Below, piece by piece: positions 32,170-42,859 of a stretch of DNA of 64,000 bases. Origin of the DNA: Candidula unifasciata (Eukaryota > Mollusca > Gastropoda > Stylommatophora > Geomitridae). Location of the stretch: contig CAJHNH020004557.1 in the NCBI GenBank assembly GCA_905116865.2, positions 1,365,265-1,429,264 of the forward strand. Reading direction: 5' to 3'. The position numbers and the translations under genes are program-made. Position 1 is the stretch's first letter; each line of letters opens with the position of its first letter. The notes below the pieces were generated by a model. It saw only the letters and a program-made list of their open reading frames with translations, was not told where the DNA came from and ran no database searches.

Positions 32170-32465
32170 CTTCTCATCCTGCCTCCTTGACAGCATTGAG
32201 AATGCCGGCCAAGTCCATTGCTTTTCCTGTACCTACCGTGGCACAGCCAGCTAGCCAATCCGCTCGTTCATTTCCTCTTACCCCAGAGTGTCTGGGCACA
32301 AAAATAAAACTAATTCCTTTCACCAGCGACTCCAAACATTGTCTTCGAATCCATGCTGTATTCCCCCAGTTTTCATGGACTACTACTTTTCGTAACCCAG
32401 ACATTCTTTCACAAAAATCCACCCACACTAATACTCTCACAACATGCCCACATGCTAACATTTTT
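32170..32465 (-). mobile_element. RNase-H-bearing LINE fragment
   Basis: The minus-strand open frame contains QCLESLVKGISFIFVPRHSG, GNERADWLAGCATVG and LAGILNAVKEAG, the C-terminal half of a LINE RNase H domain. The last catalytic Asp (in NERAD) is present. The frame matches the 50.4 kb element at family level. It is about 540 bp from exon 2, inside the exon 2-exon 3 intron. Confidence 0.75.
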
Positions 32466-32998
32466 CACAACCTACCCACACATACACACACACTCTCACA
32501 CTCATCTTCTACCCACACTAACATTAACAATGCACTCACCTGCTAACACTTGCCACAACCCACAATTTCCACACATACTGAGACTCTCACACCCTCCTCC
32601 TACAGAAATTAATTATTTTTACAGCCCATGCAAACTCTCACTTACATTCACCCACAATAACACTCTCATAATGCACAACATTTTTCATAACCCATACTCT
32701 CACACCTCTGCAACCACATCAACACCCACACAATGCACCCACATACTAACACCACAAACACACCTACACCCATCAACATACACTAACACCCTAACAATGA
32801 ACCTACATTCCAATACCTTTCACAACCCATACATACTCTCGCTCATATCCACCCTCACAGGCACACACCACTCTTACATGCATCCACCCACACTAACACC
32901 CTCACAATGCACCCACAGACTAACACTACACAACACACAAACCCATCCACCCACCTGCCCCACAAACACACATCCACCAAAACACCCAGGCATCTGCA
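32390..32998. repeat. C/A-rich degenerate minisatellite abutting exon 2
   Basis: Irregular CCCACACTAACACTCTCACA-type units run for ~600 bp right up to the donor of exon 2 at 33003. On the transcribed strand this makes a T/G-rich intron start. The plus-strand open frame of 225 codons here is low-complexity and is not a gene. Confidence 0.8.
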
Positions 32999-33003
32999 CC
33001 TAC

Positions 33004-33172
33004 CTGCCCCTGCCTCCACCAGCAGCTTGACAACATTCAAGCGATTATACCGAACCGCATAATGGAGTGGCGTCAGATGATCACTATCCTGCTGATTGAT
33101 TTTCTTTCTAACATTAGGCCCTAAGGATCTGAGAAGGAGTTTCACTCTGTGCTCGTCTCCATCTCTGGCACA
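33004..33172 (-). CDS. TRPA1: TRPA1-like exon 2 (pre-repeat and ankyrin repeat 1)
   Basis: The acceptor is GGTTTTCTTCAG before 33172 and the donor is GGGGCAG|GTAGGT. It is entered in phase 0 and left in phase 1. It encodes CARDGDEHRVKLLLRSLGPN, an ankyrin-like helical pair without a TPLH motif, then HLTPLHYAVRYNRLNVVKLL, VEAGA of the first canonical repeat. The codon split at the 3' end is completed to Asp by exon 3, giving the expected GAD turn. Confidence 0.88.
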
Positions 33173-33184
33173 CTGAAGAAAACC

Positions 33185-33650
33185 ACCAAACAATAAATAT
33201 GATAACTTTAACCCTTTCACCCCATGAACACTAAAACAAAAAGCCTACGAATCCCTGGGAATTTCCTTTAAACAAAAAAAATCACACTCACAAAAAACAA
33301 ACTTGTTTATACAGGTAAATATTAAATTGTTTAAAAGTTATTTATCCACATTTTAAACATTTTTGTTTTGAAATATGTAAAGATATTTAAAGAAATAATC
33401 AATCAATAAAAAAAAAAAAGAAGAATAAGTATTTAATTAAATGCATCCCTGGGGCCTAAAATATGCATCAAATGACTCATGCAAACCTCCCATAACCTCT
33501 ATCATGGAGGCTGAAAGAAAAACTTCAAGTCAACTTGGCTTTTAAAAAAAAACCTATTAGAGTCTGAAAGAAAACCCACTAATTGCTATATTTATTTAAT
33601 ATATTAACATTTGGGACTCCTAAATACTTTGCAGATGCACAGAGAACCAA
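33185..33650. other. Intron sequence, nothing recognised
   Basis: Strongly A/T-rich with several A runs. No element identified. Confidence 0.5.
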
Positions 33651-33654
33651 ACCT

Positions 33655-33985
33655 ATTCTTTGTTAACTTGGTCAGATATTACTGGGCTACTGTACACCAG
33701 TAGTTGGTGCAATTAATGTATACTCTGTTCACATGGTCAGACATGACTGGGCTACTGTATAATAATAGTTGGTGCTACCAGTTCTCTGTTAACTTGGTCA
33801 GATATGACGAACTACAGTAGAACAGTAGTTGGTACCATGTGTTCTCTGTTAACATGGTCAGATATGACTGAGCTACCTTAGAACAGTAGTTGGTACAACC
33901 TGTTCTCGGTTAACCTGGTCAGATATGACTGAGCAACTGTATAACAGTAGTTGGTACTACCCTGTTCTCTGTTAAGGCAGAATGT
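33655..33985. repeat. ~62-bp tandem repeat, about 5 copies
   Basis: TTCTCTGTTAACTTGGTCAG and ACAGTAGTTGGTACCA recur with spacing of about 60-64 bp. Small indels and substitutions separate the units. It is intronic, between exons 1 and 2. Confidence 0.85.
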
Positions 33986-34489
33986 TGGGCAGCATAAATA
34001 AACCTGATATCCCAATGGTTTTGGGTTGAAGAATGCACTGGGGAGGATATTATCCTTATCATAGGAAGAAGTGATGCAACCTGAAAACTGTATTTTATAG
34101 CAGGGAAGAACAGAGTCTTAGCCTTGGTTGGCAGCTTATCTATGAGGAAAGCAGTCTGACTGGCAGACACACAAAGCACACTGGTCTGGCAGCTTTTGGG
34201 GCATGCTTTGTTTTAAACGCAACAAGGTCATTTTTTTTTTTTACAGCTAAAGATTGTCAACTCTTTGCCCAACCCCCAAACCTAGAGGACCAGGTTGCTA
34301 GTTTGGTCTGACCTTTTTCGTCAAGACTTGTCTGACATTGTTAAACCTACCAGGGACACAAGTCCTCCATGTCCAAAGCTTTGAGATTCATTACAAAAAT
34401 GCCATACCATGAAGAATAGGCACCAGTAACATAGGGTGACTTACAGGGGCTGAACAGGATATAAACACATTACAGCTGTTACAACATAC

Positions 34490-34669
34490 CTGAAACAGGG
34501 AAAAGGTGAGTGCTTCGATACTTTTCCTGGACTTCTTGCCTGATCCTGACGATTTCTCATTCTTGTCTGTATTTGTCACCAGTTTTGCCATCTCCATGAT
34601 GCTATCTCTCTCATCACAAGGAAGGTGTCTGCAATGTCCATTGTAACCAGTTTCAGGTTTATTATTCAT
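34490..34669 (-). CDS. TRPA1: TRPA1-like exon 1 (putative N-terminus)
   Basis: The frame runs from ATG at 34669 for 60 codons to a donor CTGTTTCAG|GTATGT and joins exon 2 in phase 0. The sequence has a His/Cys-containing start (GYNGHCRHLPCDERDS), then a basic, Ser/Gly-rich linker (SSGSGKKSRKSIEAL) before TFSLFQ. TRPA N-termini are variable, so this cannot be confirmed by motif. ATTCAG stands just before ATA-ATG, so this could instead be an internal exon entered at 34672, with the true start further upstream. No core promoter could be identified. Confidence 0.65.
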
Positions 34670-34679
34670 TATCTGAATA

Positions 34680-34975
34680 TTTCTAAAATACTTCTTGTTA
34701 TAAACAAAACCAATGTCTAATATAAGCAGTCCAGATAAAACTACAATATTTTATTTAAAACAAACCATTATGACAACCAATAATTGGTGCTTTTTACCTT
34801 AAATGTAATAGAAAATTTCTTTAAAACTCAAAAATTAAAAACATATTTTTTTTAAATCACCGATATCTATAAGACTTTAAACTGGAAGAAAATTGTTTCA
34901 TAAAGTATCATGTCTTGAAAGCCGAATTACTTGGTCAATTTAAACATAGTTGTTCAGAAAAGAAAAAAAACTACA
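34680..34975. other. Sequence upstream of exon 1, nothing recognised
   Basis: AT-rich. If exon 1 is first, this would be 5' UTR or promoter, but no TATA-Inr arrangement can be singled out from the AT-rich background. Confidence 0.4.
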
Positions 34976-34983
34976 TTAAAGGG

Positions 34984-35127
34984 TAGAATTCCTGGAAGAT
35001 GAAGATGAAGAAGAAAGAAGAAGTAGAAGAAGAAGAAGAAGAAGAAGAAGAAGAAGAAGAAGAAGAAGAAGGAGGAGGAGGAGGAGAAGGAGAAAGAGGA
35101 GGAGAAGAAAAAGAAGAAGAAGAAGCA
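34984..35127. repeat. Polypurine GAA/GGA tract
   Basis: About 140 bp of GAA units with a GGAGGA centre, purine-only on the plus strand, capable of triplex formation. It lies ~320 bp upstream of exon 1. The minus-strand poly-Leu and poly-Phe frames are artefacts. Confidence 0.95.
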
Positions 35128-35814
35128 GCCACCTACATCTGAGGCATTTACCCTTTTGCCCCAAAGACCTAGAAAAAACGAAGCCAAGGTCCTGTACTTC
35201 CTATTTTTCAGAGAAACCAAAATCCTTAGAAAAACCACAATTTTACATCATACACACAAAATAAATGTATCATCTCAAACAAGAACAAACACTACAGAGA
35301 GTAAAGGGAGCAATGAATAAAAATGAAGTCAGCATAGAATTAACTGACTTACATCTGGGCCTGTAAACTAATTACAGCATGAATCTTATCTGACCTAGTG
35401 ACCCAGTCACCTCGTAACCACTGAAGTCAACTGCAACATTTAACTTAGCTATTTCTATAAATAAAGCCATCTTCTTAAATGAAAACCTCCCTAAATGCTG
35501 TTTTTAGTAAATTTAGTCATCCCCTGTCATGCTGGATGTTTGCGCAAATGCAGTTACTTTACGTGGGGCTCTAAATATATCATATGGGTTGAACAGGGTT
35601 TTTGGATTTATTTGAATTGTGGCACTATGTGTCACCAGGTGTTTATAGCACGTTGAGTGGTCCTGATGGTGTTGAAGGTCAGTCATTCTGCAGATGCAAT
35701 GAATTCTGTAAGCTAGATGTCTTGTAGACATGTCTCTATAGCGAGTTGGAAAAGCGGCTTATACTTGGAAACGGTACCAAGTGTCACATTTGTGACTCTT
35801 CTGGTGAAAGAGTT

Positions 35815-35910
35815 GTTATTTTCTAAGACAGAATAATGATATTCCAGATTACTTTAAATATTCCTAAGACAGAATAATGATATTCCAGATTACGTTAAAT
35901 TTTCCCAAGG
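35815..35910. repeat. 45-bp direct duplication
   Basis: TCTAAGACAGAATAATGATA and CCTAAGACAGAATAATGATA each continue TTCCAGATTAC and TTAAAT. Two adjacent copies. Confidence 0.85.
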
Positions 35911-36320
35911 ACAGATAACCCAAAATGATTATCATAATTATTAAAAAGTATGTTTAAAAATATTCAACAATCAAAAACCTTACAATCTGCAAAAATTAAT
36001 GCATAATATACGCAGCATTTAATAACCAAAAGTTAGTGACAGGATGCATATCCAATGATATAATTGAAAAGGAACTATATATTCCAAGTATAACATAGAT
36101 AGCTTGAAAAGAATGCCACTGTTTAAATTATTACTAAACCTCATCAATCATCATTCTTTATATAATGTCACTCTTATCAGGGCACACCTGAAAATCTTTC
36201 TTCTTGAAGCCAATTCTCCAGCCCTATGTGCTTTCCTTGCCAATGAATTTTCAATATCTTGTATCCACCTTTGTGGAAATCTGCCTCTAGCTCATTTTCC
36301 TGACAATGTACACCCCATCA
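35911..36320. other. Nothing recognised
   Basis: AT-rich DNA upstream of the TRPA1-like gene, with no element identified. Confidence 0.5.
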
Positions 36321-36925
36321 CATTCTCTCCAGGCCACCACGACATGAGTAACACGTCTAAACTACATCAGCTTTCTCTCCAGGCCACCACGACATGTGTA
36401 ACATGCCTCAACTACATCACCATTCTCTCCAGGCCACCACAACATGTGTAACACGCCTGAAATACATCACCATTCTCTCCAGGCCACCACGACAAGTGTA
36501 ACACGCCTAAACTACATCAGCTTTCTCTCCAGGCCACCACGACATGTGTAACACGCCTTAAATACATCAGCTTTTTCTCCAGGCCACCACGACATGTGTA
36601 ACATGCCTGAAATACATTAGCTTTTTCTCCAGGCCACCACAACATGTGTAACACGCCTGAAATACATCACCATTCTTTCCAGGCCACCACGACATGTGTA
36701 ACATGCCTAAACTATATCAGCTTTCTCTCCAGGCCACCACGACATGTGTAACACGCCTAAACTACATCAGCTTTCTCTCCAGGCCACCACAACATGTGTA
36801 ACACGCCTGAAATACATCACCATTCTCTCCAGGCCACCACGACATGTGTAACATGCCTAAACTAAATCGGCTTTCTCTCCAGGCCAACATGACATGTGTA
36901 ACACGCCTAAACTATATCAGCTTTC
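36321..36925. repeat. 50-bp minisatellite, 12 copies
   Basis: AGGCCACCACGACATGTGTA starts at 36331 and then every 50 bp through 36881 without any length change. Units that begin with CCACCACAACATG (36431, 36631, 36781) also end AATACATCACCATTCT, so variants are linked, suggesting multi-unit amplification or conversion. Confidence 0.97.
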
Positions 36926-37224
36926 GAGACAGGATGATCTTTAGGAGCCAATTCTCGTTGATGCTCAGATCATGTAGGATGTCAGTGTTTCTCTTCTTTT
37001 TGGTCCATGGTCTTCAACAAATTTTCTGTAGCATTTGAGTTGAAAAGCTCTGATTTTTTTTTTTTTTTTTTCTTCAGAGACTGAGTAAGAGTTCCTGACT
37101 CACATCCATAAGTTGCCATGGGAAAGATGTATGATCTTAAAAATTGTTACTTTAACTTGCTTGCAGGTGCTGGGCCACATCAGGCATATGATGTTAGTCT
37201 CATATTTTTACAAATAAATCAGAA

Positions 37225-37412
37225 CACACTAAGTCATATGGTAAATATATCAGTGGCGGCCTTGACTTCCCAGAACATTACCTGGTACCTATTTTAGACT
37301 GAATCGACCTGGAAGCCAAGGTCAGTTTTGAAATCTGACTCAGTGCAGATTTTAACCCAAGACCTTTGGGCTGGTAGGCAAACATTAAACCACTATGCTA
37401 CAGCAGCTCCCT
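37225..37412 (-). mobile_element. S1 SINE, well-preserved copy
   Basis: On the minus strand: A box TGTAGCATAGTGGTTTAATG, B-box region GGTCTTGGGTTAAAATC, then GACCTTGGCTTCCAGGTCGA and a ...ATAGGTACCAGGTAATG body. This copy is the best template for the family. Confidence 0.75.
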
Positions 37413-37654
37413 GGCATGAGTATGTTCAGAGCTTAAGTATCCTTGGAAGACATGCAGCAGAAGAAACACTTTTGAAAAAGAATGTTTTTTTTTCTGGCAG
37501 TAAGCATTTCTTTTCAGCTGTGTTGTAATGGATGCTCTGTGGTGAGTACCAGTATCTCTGTGCAATTTGGTTGGTGGGTACATAGTGGCGTAGCAAGGTT
37601 AGGTGGTACCCGGTGCCTAACATTTCCTGTGGAACCCCACCCCCTCCTTTCCTA

Positions 37655-37788
<134 letters not shown>

Positions 37789-37795
37789 CAAAAAA

Positions 37796-38010
37796 AAATT
37801 TTTTAAGTATCAAGAAGCCATGAGTTGTTAAACCTTAGGCTCAGTATTATGGATATCGCAACTCTTCGGCCTTGATTCCATGATAAATATCGTAAATATG
37901 GGAGAAATGTGGCTTTTCTGCCTACCCCTGGGCGTGAACCCGAACCACAAGAAGTTCGTCACCCATTCACTGCGCAATCCAGTTTAGCCAACTATGCTAG
38001 TGAGCCGGGC
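37796..38010 (-). mobile_element. SINE family S3
   Basis: TATGGATATCGCAACTCTTC, GGAGAAATGTGGCTTTTCTG and the inverted head GCCAACTATGCTAGTGAGCC match the 8.4-kb copy. CATACA occurs on both sides, a possible short target duplication. Confidence 0.8.
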
Positions 38011-38012
38011 AT

Positions 38013-38097
<85 letters not shown>

Positions 38098-38110
38098 TAT
38101 ATATATATTT

Positions 38111-38173
<63 letters not shown>

Positions 38174-38205
38174 CACTCATACACACACATATATATATAT
38201 ATGGT
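38011..38205. repeat. CA/TA compound microsatellite
   Basis: Alternating CA and TA blocks directly follow the SINE. Confidence 0.95.
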
Positions 38206-38354
38206 GTGGCCAACGCAGCAGGGGAACGAGTCTCGGCCGGGATAAGTGGACACCTCTGGGGGGCCCTCTGCTGTTAGCAGGAGTATCACAGAGCAGGGCA
38301 CTCAATTGCCCTAGCAATCGAAACGGTTGCTGAAGGCTGAGGGTGTAATATAAA

Positions 38355-39327
38355 GAAATGTGGATGTGGATCAGAGCAGCTGGTGAAACATCAGACTGGT
38401 TCGAGGTGCAAAAGTGAGTGGGGAAGGGGTGCATTCTCTTGCCATACCTATTCAATATGCGCAGAACATATAATGAGAAATGTCAAAAATGACCAGACTT
38501 GTGACAGTTATGATCTGCTCAAAATTGGCGGCAACCCTATTCCGGAACTTCGCTACGCAGATGACACAGTTCTCCTTTCAAACAGAGTTAAGGGAATAAA
38601 CAATTTAATAATCTTGTCTGTCCAAAAGCATAGTGAAGATCAAAATCTGTTCCTGAATTTGAAGAAAACAAAAATAATGTCTACAGATAAAACTGGCTGT
38701 CATCCAAAAATAAATGGTGATGAAGAAATTGAAAATTTCACAAAGTTTGAATTTCTAGACTTTATGATAAATAGCAATGGAGACTGACAAAAATTTAAAG
38801 AAGGATGGCCATAGCAATACAAAGATTCAACAGCCTAAAAATTCTATGGTTAAGCACCAGCAAGAAATTCAAAATTAGAATTTTGAGAGCATGCATCTTC
38901 CCTGCAGCAACATACGGAGGTGAGTCGTGGACTATCTCCCTGTCCTTAAAAAAGATAATAGGGGCCTTTGAGCTGAAATGCTATAGAAAGATTCTCAGAA
39001 TATCTTGGACAAAGAAGAGGAGAAATACTGACATCTTGAAAGAACTAAACATCAAGGAAGATTGGCTAGTAAACAACATCCTGTCTCTAAAGCTGAAATA
39101 TTTTGGTCATATCAAGCGCCACGACGGACTGGAAAAAAATTATAATTATGAAAGAATGCATGGTACCAGGAAGGAGAGGCAGGGGCCAACAAACATGAAG
39201 ATGGGCACACAATATAAGTGACTGCTTGAATATGAAAGTACATGAGGCGGGAGAGCTGGCGAGAGGCCGAATTTCTTTCAGGCAGGCCGTGATGAGAGCG
39301 ACGTTCTGCAAAGGACCTGCTACATGA

Positions 39328-39330
<3 letters not shown>
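38355..39330 (+). mobile_element. LINE family C, RT fragment with intact YADD
   Basis: It begins with a decayed GCILLPYLFN-type RT motif. It then reads ELRYADDTVLLSNRV (catalytic box), KKTKIMSTDK, AATYGGESWTIS, CYRKILRISWTKKRRN and KLKYFGHIKRHDGLE. A stop and a frame change at 38788-38805 split it. The 3' end is GACCTGCTACATGATGAT, leading into a TA run. A short sister copy is at 43181-43423. Confidence 0.85.

Positions 39331-39415
<85 letters not shown>
39331..39415. repeat. TA microsatellite at LINE tail
   Basis: About 40 TA units start directly after the ATGATGA tail of the LINE, consistent with growth from the element's simple-repeat end. Confidence 0.95.
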
Positions 39416-39417
<2 letters not shown>

Positions 39418-39419
39418 GT

Positions 39420-40230
39420 GTGTGTGTGTATTGTAAAAAATACATTTAAAATTTTGTCAACCCACTCCCCCCTCCTCCTCAGGTGATGAAACCAAGGGTG
39501 GCTCGCACACAATTTCTAGACACCGCAACTTTCTTTTCTAGAAAGAAAAAAAGCCCTGATACTAACTATAATGCTGTATGATCTATGTTACAAGTACATA
39601 CATTGTAAGCAAAATATATGTAAGAAAATTCAAACTAACAAATAGCTAAAGACAAGAATCAAGTTAATCAAAGATCAGTTTGGTGTTAAAAGCTCTACAA
39701 GGTAGGTAGTTATGCTGAAAAAACAATGGCTGCTTTCTTTTCCGTCCTCTACACAAGCAGTAAATGCTCCTAGCAAAAGTTATTTAAAATATTATGACAA
39801 GATGCAGAACTGGAAGGAGAATGTCAATCAATTTAGTTATAATAAAGTTCACAATTCCTCTACCAGTGTTGTCTGAAAGTTCTAGTTCTCTTATATCATA
39901 AGCGATCGATCCTGCTACTGAAACTAAAATTAAGTCATTACAACATAGTATTATTAGTATTATGTTAAATAATTTGTATACCAATTCAGAGAGGGTTCAT
40001 ACAATTGGTCTTTTATTTATTCAAAGAATATATAGAGTGTTGTCATTTCATGTCATTCCACATTTATATCATGAGTTAATGAACAACTACCTGAAACAGC
40101 CTAGTTAGTAGTTAAATACTGTTTCCAGGTATACAAATATTGTGCCTGTAGCTATACAATTTACAATTAATGTACTGTTTACTTCATGAAAACATACCTT
40201 ATAATTTATGTGTTTTTTTTTTTCTCCAAA
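39420..40230. other. Nothing recognised
   Basis: AT-rich DNA with no coding or repeat signature that I can support. Confidence 0.5.
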
Positions 40231-40235
40231 AATTA

Positions 40236-40543
40236 TTATTATAACTCTGTGTGTTCTGGGGCCCTATTATAGGGAAAACAAGAACAGACCCACTGCCTAC
40301 CCAAAAGCATGTAGTAATAGTAGACTACTAATTGGGAGCTTCCTGCAAAGTCGGAGTGCATCTGCCTAAGAGGCAAGGAACCACCAGTCTGCATACAAAT
40401 GAGTTAGATCTGCAAAACGGATACACACGCAACACTCAGGTTCTGAGACAGGACTGCGGTCCAGAAGTGGATGAACAACCAGATCTTTCCGCCAGAGTTT
40501 ACAGCTGGTGAACGCGACGAAGAAGAAGATTTTTATTATAACT
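40236..40543 (+). mobile_element. G1 retroposon, 286 bp, with 11-bp TSD and GAA tail
   Basis: TTATTATAACT occurs at 40236-40246 and 40533-40543. The insert 40247-40532 contains AACAGACCCACTGCC, GTCGGAGTGCATCTGCC, AGAGGCAAGGAACCACCAG, AACGGATACACACGC and CAGAGTTTACAGCTGGTGAA, and ends GACGAAGAAGAAGA. It is a 5'-truncated copy of the family whose longest member is at 1779-3120. Confidence 0.85.
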
Positions 40544-40899
40544 GACTTTACCCTGACAAATGTGTTGAGCAGCAACTAAATACTTAAGGGGCCCCGTCCC
40601 TTAAAAAGTCTGCTACACTTCTCCCCCATATCCACGTGTGTGTATACATATTTTCTGTAATCACAAAATTTGTATTAGCTTTCTAGTTACTCTGAAAGAA
40701 TAAAACTAGATTTTACGTCGATAAATATCCGGAGAAGCAACAAGCTGACGGATGCCTGTTCCCTACAACGTCTGCTAGAACTTCTCCCCCATCTGCTTGT
40801 AAACAATCTTTTCTTTCTCATCCATTGGCTGGGGCATACCATGTGACATGACAGCATGATCGTCTTTTATTAGGATCGCGAATTTGAGTTTTTATTACC

Positions 40900-42760
40900 G
40901 ATATGAAGAGGACAACAGTATATAATGTTAATGGTTTAAGAATCGGCATCATAGCACACTGGACATAAACAGAGAGGCTGGCTGAAATATTAAGTGAAGA
41001 AGTAAAAGAGGCGATACGCTCACTAAATGAGGGCATAATCGCCAGGTGTAGACAACGTTCCAGCTGCACTTGTGACATAGGATGAAGATAGGTAGGTATG
41101 TACCTGTACCCTACCAGGATATCACACAAGCGATAAACACAAGGTGACACAAAGTGCTACCATGTGGATGAGGATCTCCCGTGGAGAGGCACCAGAATCA
41201 ATTTTCAGCCGCCATGCCAGATCTATGGCTAGGCCATATTTGTGGCCCATATTCAGGGCTCCCAGCAAAAGCCAGGGTGGGGCTTCAAAATAACAAAAAA
41301 TGCATCCCACGAGGGGACGACTTATACAAAATACGGAGGAGAACACGTAACTAAAATTAAAACAAAAGTATGCCAGAGAATTTGGGTCACAGAGAAGTAG
41401 CCAACTGAATGGACACAATCGTTGGTGATACCACTGCCAAAGAAAGTAAATCAGAAAAGCTGCAACAATTATAGAACTTTAGTCTACGGAAGCAAAATAA
41501 TGCTTAAGATCCAGCTTAACAGATTGAAAGCACAAGAGCAGACGGGTTTCCGGTAAAATAGAAGCACCACAGAACACATTTTCAACATTAGAACGATGAT
41601 AGAAAACACCTACATCAACGCGACCTATTCCATGACTGGATCAACTTCGCCAAGGCATTTGACCGTGTGTGGCATCCAAGGCTCTGGTAAATATTGAGAA
41701 ATTTCAACTTCGATAAGAACATCATAGTCACCATTGAAGCACTTTATAAAGAGGCAAGAAGTGCAGTAAACATTCAAAATGACAGGCACATTTTTCAAGA
41801 CCAGCGTGGGAGTGCGACTTGGTTGCATACTATCCCCTGTCCTTTTCAGTTTGTATTTGGAACACATAATGGGAGAAACACTAGAAAATCATGAAGCATC
41901 TATATCCATTGGCGGAAGACAACTGTGTAATTTAGGTTTTGCAGACGACATAGATCTCACGGCTGGTTCCAAGAACGTACTACTAAATTAGAGACAGTCT
42001 GTGGTAAATATGGCATAGAAATTATCCCTAAGAAAAGCAAGATTCTGGTAAATAGTTGCAATAATCAAATACCCACCAAAATACAGATAAAATGGAACAA
42101 AACTATCAGAAATTGAAACCTTTAAATATCTTGGCTCCCACAAATGCAAAGATGGCAGCTGTACAAAAGAGATCAAGACAAGACTTGATATGGCAACAAC
42201 CGCGTTATCACAACTGAATACAATGTGGGAAAATTAAAATCAGCATCACACTCAAGGTCAGTATTTATAAATCCCTGGTATTGTCTATTTTCTTAGACGG
42301 ATGTGAGATTTGGATCTTCACGGTAGAAATGGAAAGGAGGATTAAGGCTTTCGTAAGTAAATACTACAAACGCATTTTACGAATTAGTTATTTAGAACAC
42401 AAAACTAATAAATATGTCAAATACAAATTTGCAGGACATCAGGAGCCTCTCTTGGCAATAGTGAAACGTCGCAAGATAGCTTGGTTTCGGCACGTGATGA
42501 GACGTGATTCGATTGCAAAGACTATACTTTAAGGAACAATGGGGCGGGGAGGGGGGGGGGGGTAGTCGAAGAAGAGGAGGGCAAAGAAGAACCTGGAATG
42601 ACAACATCAAGAAAAGTACAGAACTAAGCTATCACTCACTTATTTATCAAGCGGAAGACAGAGAAAGAAGGCGGGTTTTATGTTCTAGTGCTTCCATCAA
42701 TACACCTCTACGGGCAAAGGTTATGTTATGTTATGTACACCGGACATCTCCGTAGGTGCT
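40900..42760 (+). mobile_element. LINE family B, long decayed RTE-like copy
   Basis: In order: EEVKEAIRSLNEG (41010), then after an inserted R1 repeat EWTQSLVIPLPKK, EQTGFR, a decayed FDRVWHP, GVRLGCILSPVLFSLYLEHI (41800), LCNLGFADDIDLTAGS (RT catalytic box, 41930), CEIWIFTVEMERRIKAF, RRILRISYLEH-like KRILRISYLEHKTN, and GHQEPLLAIVKRRKIAWFRH (42430). Several stops and frameshifts separate these. There is an in-element G run at 42550. Confidence 0.85.
41080..41330 (+). mobile_element. R1 repeat inserted inside LINE family B
   Basis: Removing 41080-41330 (and one copy of the flanking ATA) joins CTTGTGACATA to CGGAGGAGAACAC, restoring ALVTYGGEHV of the LINE frame. The insert carries the R1 features (ACCAGGATATCACACAA, GGTGACACAAAGTGC, AAGCCAGGGTGGGGCTTC, ending GGGGACGACTTATAC). 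This shows that R1 is a mobile element of ~250 bp with a short (~3 bp, ATA) duplication. Confidence 0.75.
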
Positions 42761-42859
42761 AAGCTTCCCTAGTAGATGTCCTGTAGCTGCTAACTGTTCC
42801 CGTAGCACTCTGATTATCAACTCGTCGTTCTCTTCCTCATATATGTCTCTCCTTGCCAG

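Larger units (their letters stand above)
967..34669 (-). other. TRPA1: TRPA1-like channel gene, 5' part (12 exons seen)
   Basis: This span covers the visible part of one gene that continues past the left edge. TRPA1 channels are tetrameric plasma-membrane cation channels gated by irritants or temperature, with a long cytoplasmic ankyrin domain before six membrane helices. What is seen: twelve minus-strand exons with AG/GT borders and matching phases (one unresolved junction), giving about 606-616 residues with about 14 ankyrin repeats. What points to TRPA1 rather than a generic ankyrin protein: a fifth repeat with a long loop followed by NTPLHLAVENGH, and a tenth repeat with a KLLSYPQLKYMINES insert followed by SDPLHVAAHYGYLAIVQ. 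These parallel the equivalent positions of vertebrate TRPA1. The membrane part is not in the window, so the family call remains an inference. Introns are 0.7-7.7 kb and full of repeats. Confidence 0.78.

Noticed and set aside
32353..33030. 225-codon Thr/His/Pro-rich frame on the plus strand
   Set aside because: It is low-complexity translation of the C/A-rich minisatellite and overlaps exon 2 of the TRPA1-like gene on the other strand.
967..34669. Calling the gene a generic ankyrin-repeat protein (ANK1/ANKRD type)
   Set aside because: Repeat lengths are irregular in the way TRPA1 repeats are (long loop in repeat 5, insert in repeat 10, acidic insert in repeat 2), unlike the uniform 33-residue repeats of ankyrins; kept as the alternative because the channel domain is not in view.
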